From an uncultured Eubacteriales bacterium (GTDB taxonomy: Bacteria > Bacillota > Clostridia > Lachnospirales > Lachnospiraceae): a stretch of DNA of 6,179 nt. The stretch is from contig USSL01000113.1 of assembly GCA_900557175.1 (NCBI GenBank), positions 1 to 6,179 of the forward strand. Reading direction: 5' to 3'. A model generated the notes under the pieces. The model was given only the letters and a program-made list of their open reading frames with translations. It was not told the DNA's origin and made no database searches. Below, piece by piece: positions 1-6,179 of this stretch. Each line of letters starts with the position of its first letter. Position 1 is the first letter of the stretch. Made by a program: the position numbers and the translations under genes.

Positions 1-2407
<2,407 letters not shown>

Positions 2408-2410
2408 TCA

Positions 2411-3256
2411 TCATCCTTTAACTGAACCTGTCATACCTGCGACAAACTGCTTTTGCATGACAAAAAACAGAATAGCTGTCGGCAATGTCGAAAGTACAAC
2501 AGCTGTCATCATCATACCATAATCCGGCGTATATGACGAGCCCATTGCAGAAAGAATTAACGGCAATGTACGTTTATTTTCAGACTGGAGGGCAATTAAA
2601 GGCCACAGGTAGTTGTTCCAGCTTGTCATAAACGTTACAACAATGGCTGCCGCGTAAACCGATTTCATTGTCGGCATATAAACTCTCGTAAAAATTCTAA
2701 ATTCTCCGAGACCGTCAATTCTGGCCGCCTCGATAAGTTCCTTCGGAAATGTTTTTGTATTCTGCCTGAAAAAGAAAATGAGGAAAGCTGTCGCAACAGC
2801 GATAATCACAACTGAACCATAGGAATTAAGTCCGATCAGCTTTAATCCCGGAATACTGTTAAACTTACTGAACATTCTGAATAAAGGTACCATCATTGCC
2901 GCAAAAGGCACCATCATTGACAGAAGAATAATATTAAAAACACGTTCCCTTGCCTTTGATTTATAAACAACGAAAGCATAGCCTGCTGCCGACGATATAA
3001 TCATGGCAAGCACCGTTGTCGTAACGGCAATAATGAGTGAATTTTTAAAAGCGCCCAAAAAATCCAAATCCGAGGCAAGCAGCGCCTTAATATTTTCAAT
3101 GAGATATGTCCCCGGCACAAGCGTTCCTTTTGTGATATCCACCGATTTATTTGTCGTGGCAATAATCATCCAAAAGAACGGAAAAACAGATATAATTGTT
3201 AAAATTGATAAAATAACATATTGAACGACATTTGCCGCTTTTGAACGTTTACTCAT
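2411..3256 (-). CDS. Sugar ABC transporter permease, MalG/LacG type
   Basis: This is the second membrane subunit of a carbohydrate uptake (CUT1) ABC importer. It is 281 residues long, normal for MalG-type permeases. Six hydrophobic segments are visible at about 10-31, 71-96, 107-129, 148-165, 198-220 and 249-267. The cytoplasmic EAA loop that docks the ATPase is at 176-195, beginning EAARIDGLGEF and ending in the conserved proline P195. The C-terminus, FVAGMTGSVKG, is the usual family ending. I place the start at the ATG at 3256 because AGGTGA lies 5 nt before it; a GTG at 3265 would add three residues but overlaps that ribosome binding site. The start overlaps the stop of the preceding permease by 8 nt (ATGAGTAA), so the two are probably translationally coupled and made in equal amounts as a heterodimer. 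The galactoside specificity comes only from the adjacent lacZ; the sequence alone says sugar. Confidence 0.93.
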   Translation of the reverse strand: MSKRSKAANVVQYVILSILTIISVFPFFWMIIATTNKSVDITKGTLVPGTYLIENIKALLASDLDFLGAFKNSLIIAVTTTVLAMIISSAAGYAFVVYKSKARERVFNIILLSMMVPFAAMMVPLFRMFSKFNSIPGLKLIGLNSYGSVVIIAVATAFLIFFFRQNTKTFPKELIEAARIDGLGEFRIFTRVYMPTMKSVYAAAIVVTFMTSWNNYLWPLIALQSENKRTLPLILSAMGSSYTPDYGMMMTAVVLSTLPTAILFFVMQKQFVAGMTGSVKG

Positions 3257-4130
3257 TTTTGTCACCTACTTTCATCTGAATAAAGGACAGAACAACAATC
3301 AGGACAACAACAACAAAGGAAACTGCCGCTGCGTAGCCAAACTGCGGCTGGTATTTAAAGAGCAGATTGTAAATATACTGAGAAATTGTAATCGTCGTAT
3401 TTGCCGGACCGCCCTGCGTAATATTCATTGTCTCGTCAAACAGCTGCAATGTACCGATTGTCGAGTTAATTGTCGTAAATAAAATAATCGGTTTTAAAAG
3501 CGGCACTGTCATATATCTGAACTTCTGAAAACCCGTCGCACCGTCAATGGATGCCGCTTCATAAATGGATTCGTCAATACTTTGCAAACCTGAAAGGTAG
3601 AAAATCATATTATAACCTGTCCAGCGCCATGTAATCGCAATAATAATAAGAATTCTTGCAAAGGTTGCATTTGTAAGCCAGTTAATCGGTTCTGAAATAA
3701 TATTTAAGTTCATAAGAAGCGCATTGACAAAACCATCGTTTGCAAACAAGCTCTTAAAAACAATCGAATATGCGACAAGTGACGTAATACACGGAAGAAA
3801 AATCGCTGTTCTGAAAAAGCCGCGGAATTTTAACCGCTTATTATTAAGCATTGAAGAAATTGCCAGTGCCAGAATAATCATAATCGGCACTTGTACAACT
3901 AAAAACAGCAGCGTATTAAACAGTGCTTTTTTAAATGTAGAATCTGTCAGAAGTCTCTGATAATTGGCAATACCGTCAAATTTAAGATTATTGGCAATAC
4001 CGGTCTGAAATGATGTGATAAATGCCTGAATCATCGGATAAAACACAAATGATACGATAAGCACAAGGCTCGGAATAATAAACAGCCATGCTTTAAGATT
4101 CAGGCGTCCATGAAGATTTTTCTTTCTCAT
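3249..4130 (-). CDS. Sugar ABC transporter permease, MalF/LacF type
   Basis: This is the first membrane subunit of the CUT1 sugar importer, 293 residues. Hydrophobic segments lie at about 14-34, 70-96, 107-129, 157-181, 213-234 and 265-285, consistent with six helices and without the extra N-terminal helices of E. coli MalF. The EAA loop is at 191-211 (EAASIDGATGF, ending VPLL). The TQGGPANTT stretch at 238-246 is typical of MalF-like permeases. I chose the ATG at 4130, which has AAAGGGG 8 nt upstream and gives the usual basic N-terminus MRKKNLHGR ahead of helix 1. The frame stays open upstream to 4316, but that extension would run through the intercistronic hairpin and into the preceding gene. 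It should pair with the MalG-type subunit encoded next, which overlaps its 3' end by 8 nt. Confidence 0.93.
   Translation of the reverse strand: MRKKNLHGRLNLKAWLFIIPSLVLIVSFVFYPMIQAFITSFQTGIANNLKFDGIANYQRLLTDSTFKKALFNTLLFLVVQVPIMIILALAISSMLNNKRLKFRGFFRTAIFLPCITSLVAYSIVFKSLFANDGFVNALLMNLNIISEPINWLTNATFARILIIIAITWRWTGYNMIFYLSGLQSIDESIYEAASIDGATGFQKFRYMTVPLLKPIILFTTINSTIGTLQLFDETMNITQGGPANTTITISQYIYNLLFKYQPQFGYAAAVSFVVVVLIVVLSFIQMKVGDKNE
3262..3267 (-). promoter_or_regulatory. Ribosome binding site of the MalG-type permease
   Basis: AGGTGA lies 5 nt before the ATG at 3256, within the last codons of the preceding permease gene. It decides between that ATG and the GTG at 3265, whose first bases are part of this motif. 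Confidence 0.75.
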
Positions 4131-4138
4131 GTCGTTTT

Positions 4139-4145
4139 CCCCTTT
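4139..4145 (-). promoter_or_regulatory. Ribosome binding site of the MalF-type permease
   Basis: AAAGGGG lies 8 nt before the ATG at 4130. It is a weaker match to the anti-Shine-Dalgarno sequence than the sites of the binding protein and lacZ, which fits lower synthesis of the membrane subunit. It supports 4130 as the start rather than any upstream codon in the same frame. Confidence 0.7.
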
Positions 4146-4162
4146 CTGTTGGAATCCTCTTT

Positions 4163-4195
4163 CAAAAAATAAGAGTGCGGCATTTTGCCGCACTC
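4163..4195 (-). terminator. Intercistronic hairpin with U-rich tail (partial terminator / 3' stabiliser)
   Basis: In the minus-strand transcript a perfect 10-bp GC-rich stem (arms GAGTGCGGCA and TGCCGCACTC, 4173-4182 and 4186-4195) closes a 3-nt loop. It is followed at once by UUAUUUUUUG. That is the form of a Rho-independent terminator read leftward; in the other direction the hairpin has no U-tract. It lies between the binding-protein stop and the first permease, with no visible promoter after it, so the permeases and lacZ probably depend on readthrough. Such elements commonly leave binding-protein mRNA in excess over permease mRNA, as the hairpins between malE and malF do in E. coli. The structure is seen; the function is inferred. 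Confidence 0.8.
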
Positions 4196-4209
4196 CTTTC
4201 ATCACGTTC

Positions 4210-4229
4210 AAAAGGCTTTTGGCCCTTTT
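4210..4229 (-). other. Second, weaker hairpin after the binding-protein gene
   Basis: In the minus-strand transcript AAAAGGGC (4229-4222) can pair with GCCTTTT (4216-4210) around a CAAAA loop, giving 7 bp with one bulged G. Only four U residues follow, already part of the stem, so it is a poor terminator. It sits 13 nt after the binding-protein stop codon and could, with the stronger hairpin at 4173-4195, shield that gene's mRNA 3' end. Read on the plus strand it has a better U-rich tail, but no plus-strand gene is present to use it. Confidence 0.4.
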
Positions 4230-4242
4230 ATTTTGCGAAGCA

Positions 4243-5592
4243 TTACTGTCCGACTGCTGCTTCAGCCTGTGCCTGATAGTCTGCCAGTGTGCTGTCAATA
4301 TCTGCACCGCCGACAATCGCCTGTACCGCTTCTGTCATAAGGTCTTCAAGCGCATATGTATTTAAGCCATAATTTACAGAAGGTACTTTTGCTGTCCACT
4401 CTGCGAAATCTTTGAATATTTCCTGTCCTCCAAAAAATTCATTGCCTTTAGAATAATTTTCTGCATCTGCTGCGGCATTTAATGTACTTACAAGTGTGAT
4501 GTCTGAAGCCAGTGTGTTCATCAAATCAACGCTGCCTGCAAATGTTTTGCTTAAGAAGTCTTTTGCAAGCTCCTCATGACCGACATTTTTAAGGACATAC
4601 CAGCCACCGCCGCCGATTGATGAAGCGTTTACAGAATCCGCATTTGCTTCCATTCTAGGGAAAGCTGCAACTGCCCATTTGCCGCTCTGGTCTTCTGCTT
4701 TCTGGATTGACGGTGCAATCCAACAGCCTGTCGGTACTGTTGCAACCTCACCGCTGTTAAATGCGCCTACGAACTGATCCCAGTCAGAAACCTGTTTTGT
4801 ACATCCTGAATCAACAAGCGCTTTGTACACTTTAATGGCATCCTTTAATCCCTGATTATCTGCGATAGATACCTTGCCCTCGGCATCTGTATACCAAACG
4901 CCTGCACTCTGCATCATCATACGAATCTGACCGATATCACTCGGATCAAGTGTCATCATATAAGCGCCTGTTTTTTCTTTCACTGCCTTACCAATTTCAA
5001 TAAACTTCTCCCATGTGAGATCCTGCATATCTTCCTGCGTATAACCGGCCTGTTCAATTAAATCTGTACGGTAAAATGTCGCCGCAACACCACTATCAAA
5101 AGGAATACCATAAACAACGCCGTCCACCTGATTGACTGCTGTCTTATAATCTGCAAAATTTGCTGCCGGCGCAATATCTGTCAAATCTGCAAACTCATTA
5201 GTATAAGATGTTAAATAACCCTGAGCCTTATAATCCTCAATTAATACAATATCAGGAAGTCCTTCATACGAGCCTGATGAAAGGCTTGTATTTAACTTGG
5301 CAACAATATCATCCTGTGCCATTGTTACAATATTGACTTCAACATCAGGATTTTCCTTTGCATAAATCTCTGCCGCATCCTGCGCCGCCTTAATATTAAA
5401 AGCCTCATCCCATGCCCAGATTGTTAAGCTGTTATCTCCGGAAGCCTCTGCGCCTTCACTGCCGCCCTCAGTTGAAGCAGCCGGTGTATCTCCTTTTGTA
5501 TCACCTTTTGCATCATCTGTGCCGCCGCAGGCTGTAAGCCCTGCTGTCATTAATGCTGCAAGTCCTAATGCCAACATTCTCTTTGTTTTCAT
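4243..5592 (-). CDS. Sugar-binding lipoprotein of an ABC importer (extracellular solute-binding protein family 1)
   Basis: This protein captures the sugar outside the membrane and delivers it to the permease pair. It is 449 residues, normal for the family. The N-terminus has basic residues (MKTKR), a hydrophobic stretch and the lipobox LTAC, with C22 as the predicted lipidated cysteine. A flexible Gly/Asp/Thr/Ser/Glu-rich linker (23-54) follows. The binding fold starts at LTIWAW (56-61), and YGIPFDSGVAATFYRTDL (161-178) is the family's typical inter-lobe segment. Exposed aromatics such as W59, W61, W291 (GCWIAP) and W331 (GGGGWYVL) are candidates for stacking on sugar rings. I chose the third of three tandem ATG codons, 8 nt after GAGGAGG; the other two would add only one or two methionines. 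It is first in the operon behind an extended -10 promoter. A galactoside ligand is inferred from downstream lacZ and is not shown by the protein itself. Confidence 0.94.
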   Translation of the reverse strand: MKTKRMLALGLAALMTAGLTACGGTDDAKGDTKGDTPAASTEGGSEGAEASGDNSLTIWAWDEAFNIKAAQDAAEIYAKENPDVEVNIVTMAQDDIVAKLNTSLSSGSYEGLPDIVLIEDYKAQGYLTSYTNEFADLTDIAPAANFADYKTAVNQVDGVVYGIPFDSGVAATFYRTDLIEQAGYTQEDMQDLTWEKFIEIGKAVKEKTGAYMMTLDPSDIGQIRMMMQSAGVWYTDAEGKVSIADNQGLKDAIKVYKALVDSGCTKQVSDWDQFVGAFNSGEVATVPTGCWIAPSIQKAEDQSGKWAVAAFPRMEANADSVNASSIGGGGWYVLKNVGHEELAKDFLSKTFAGSVDLMNTLASDITLVSTLNAAADAENYSKGNEFFGGQEIFKDFAEWTAKVPSVNYGLNTYALEDLMTEAVQAIVGGADIDSTLADYQAQAEAAVGQ

Positions 5593-5600
5593 CATCATTT

Positions 5601-5607
5601 CCTCCTC
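5601..5607 (-). promoter_or_regulatory. Ribosome binding site of the binding protein, ahead of three tandem ATGs
   Basis: GAGGAGG is followed by AA and then ATGATGATG. Spacing to the three ATG codons is 2, 5 and 8 nt. The last (5592) or middle (5595) codon has normal spacing; the first is too close. A GTG at 5613 lies upstream of the motif and cannot use it. Confidence 0.85.
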
Positions 5608-5654
5608 AATCACGTTTTTGTCTTTTCAACAATGTTCTTTGTTTTGATGGACTC

Positions 5655-5663
5655 ATTATAGCA
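5655..5663 (-). promoter_or_regulatory. Extended -10 promoter of the binding-protein operon
   Basis: The minus strand reads TGCTATAAT, a perfect TATAAT with the TGN extension of sigma-A promoters. Transcription would start near 5648, giving a leader of roughly 55 nt before the ATG at 5592. No good TTGACA-like hexamer occurs 16-18 bp upstream; the best-placed bases read AAGATT or AGATTT. A perfect extended -10 with a poor -35 suggests either a self-sufficient extended -10 promoter or one aided by an activator at the half-sites further upstream. Confidence 0.72.
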
Positions 5664-5706
5664 TGTAAAAACTTCCAAATCTTAGTATTAATTTTTTTAT
5701 AATTTG

Positions 5707-5746
5707 AAAAAAATTGTCCAACCCCATTTTGAGTTTGGACAATTTT
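5707..5746 (-). terminator. Possible terminator of the upstream gene
   Basis: On the minus strand the 12-bp arms AAAATTGTCCAA and TTGGACAATTTT can form a stem with a 13-nt loop. The second arm runs into a tract of seven T residues ending at 5707. It begins 37 bp after the stop codon of the upstream gene, where a terminator is expected. Against this, the stem is AT-rich, the loop is large, and one arm recurs as a direct repeat, which a terminator would not need. It may serve as both terminator and operator. Confidence 0.45.
5710..5746. repeat. 12-bp inverted repeat upstream of the operon promoter (candidate operator)
   Basis: AAAATTGTCCAA at 5710-5721 and TTGGACAATTTT at 5735-5746 are perfect inverted copies separated by 13 bp (centres 25 bp apart). 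They lie about 60 to 100 bp upstream of the predicted transcription start. The right arm belongs to a 17-bp sequence repeated directly at 5753-5769, making three related half-sites. This is the layout of a regulator binding region, but I cannot name the regulator. Confidence 0.6.
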
Positions 5747-5769
5747 ATGATTTTTGGACTATTTTATGA
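5734..5769. repeat. 17-bp direct repeat, two copies 19 bp apart (candidate operator)
   Basis: TTTGGACAATTTTATGA (5734-5750) recurs as TTTGGACTATTTTATGA (5753-5769), 16 of 17 bases identical. The copies are separated by 2 bp, so the period is 19 bp, a little under two helical turns. Tandem direct half-sites upstream of a promoter are typical of AraC-type or response-regulator activators. The second copy ends 14 bp from the stop codon of the upstream gene, so the repeat is wholly intergenic. Confidence 0.65.
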
Positions 5770-5783
5770 ACAATCTATTGCTA

Positions 5784-6179
5784 TCATCCGTACCGGCTCA
5801 TTTGTACCTTTTTAACAATGACAGATTCTATCTCTCCGCTTTCTAAAAGTTTGATCATATCATCCCGCTTTAATGATTCGGAAAATCCCATCACCGTAAT
5901 TTCATCCGTATCTTTTTCACATTCAGATTTCATATAATCTTTCATATCCGCAGCCTCAAGCCGGGTAATACCAAAGCTTTCAAGCGCCATATCCAAAAAT
6001 TCTTCATTATCTAAGAGCACCTGCATTGAAGCCTTATAATAGGCCGCTTTCTGTTCGGCCTTTTCCTCCGGTCCGGCAGTCTCATCAATCTCCGTATCAA
6101 TTCCCGGATATTTCTCTAAAAATGCTTCACCGAGACCATATCTCTCATTTCTCATACCGCCAATGCCAAGGGGCGGCAT
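5784..6179 (-). CDS. Unrecognised protein, C-terminal part only (N-terminus beyond window edge)
   Basis: The frame is open from the right edge to a TGA at 5784-5786, giving at least 131 residues. An ATG happens to sit exactly at the edge, but whether it is the true start cannot be judged; I treat the gene as partial. The visible part is hydrophilic, rich in Glu, Asp and Lys, and has no membrane segment, signal peptide or motif I recognise. It looks mostly helical (an acidic stretch PEEKAEQKAAYYKAS, then a Leu/Glu-rich helix) and ends in a likely strand-helix-strand around ITVMGF...IESVIVKKV. Codon use resembles its neighbours. It is on the same strand, 191 bp before the binding-protein start, but a promoter and possible terminator lie between, so it is probably a separate unit. 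I assign no function. Confidence 0.65.
   Translation of the reverse strand: MPPLGIGGMRNERYGLGEAFLEKYPGIDTEIDETAGPEEKAEQKAAYYKASMQVLLDNEEFLDMALESFGITRLEAADMKDYMKSECEKDTDEITVMGFSESLKRDDMIKLLESGEIESVIVKKVQMSRYG

Noticed and set aside
3257..3265. A GTG start at 3265 for the MalG-type permease.
   Set aside because: The GTGA bases form part of the AGGTGA ribosome binding site that serves the ATG at 3256 with 5-nt spacing.
4131..4316. A 62-residue N-terminal extension of the MalF-type permease in the same open frame.
   Set aside because: It would overlap the end of the binding-protein gene and encode through the GC-rich hairpin. It lacks a suitable ribosome binding site, while the ATG at 4130 has one and gives the standard family N-terminus. 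A GTG inside the hairpin directly abuts AAAGGA with no spacing.
5593..5613. A GTG start at 5613 for the binding protein, adding seven residues (MIEEEMM).
   Set aside because: The added codons are the ribosome binding site itself (GAGGAGG), and an acidic stretch before the basic signal-peptide start would be abnormal.
5605..5645. A catabolite-response (cre/CcpA) site in the leader around TTGAAAAGACAAAAACG.
   Set aside because: It lacks the central CG with symmetric flanks required by the cre consensus on either strand. I saw no better candidate near the promoter.
5707..5769. CRISPR-like or transposon-end interpretation of the TTGGAC repeats.
   Set aside because: There are only three short copies within 60 bp, with no spacers of uniform length, no target-site duplication and no transposase or cas gene nearby.

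Overview
The window reads as one transcription unit on the minus strand of a Gram-positive bacterium. It encodes uptake and hydrolysis of a galactoside, most simply lactose. Strong purine-rich ribosome binding sites, a lipoprotein-anchored binding protein, a moderate-to-low GC content and a clostridial-looking LacZ suggest an anaerobic Firmicute, perhaps a gut Lachnospiraceae. This taxonomic placement is inferred from style and not proven. No plus-strand gene is convincing, and I see no tRNA, rRNA, CRISPR array, insertion sequence or phage gene.

In transcription order (right to left), 6179-5784 holds the 3' end of an unrecognised, acidic, soluble-looking protein. The gap 5783-5593 holds a likely promoter with an extended -10 (5655-5663). 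Upstream of it lies a cluster of three related half-sites (5710-5769), one inverted and two direct, which could be a regulator's operator. The inverted pair could instead, or also, be the terminator of the upstream gene. Next come a sugar-binding lipoprotein (5592-4243), a 112-bp intercistronic region with a strong terminator-like hairpin (4163-4195), a MalF/LacF-type permease (4130-3249), a MalG/LacG-type permease that overlaps it by 8 nt (3256-2411), and, 18 nt further on, a family 2 beta-galactosidase that runs off the left edge (2392-1, first 797 codons).

The genes make a coherent pathway. The lipoprotein captures the sugar outside the membrane, the two permeases form the channel, and the cytoplasmic LacZ splits the imported galactoside. 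The ATP-binding subunit is not encoded in the visible part. It may lie beyond the left edge or be a shared MsmK/MsiK-type ATPase encoded elsewhere. The order binding protein, permease, permease, lacZ matches, from memory, the lacEFGZK operon of Agrobacterium radiobacter.

This is mostly an ordinary sugar-utilisation operon, and I do not see evidence of an undescribed system. The points most worth a second look are the half-site cluster, the intercistronic hairpin, the missing ATPase, one changed residue at the predicted sodium site of LacZ, and the unidentified upstream protein.
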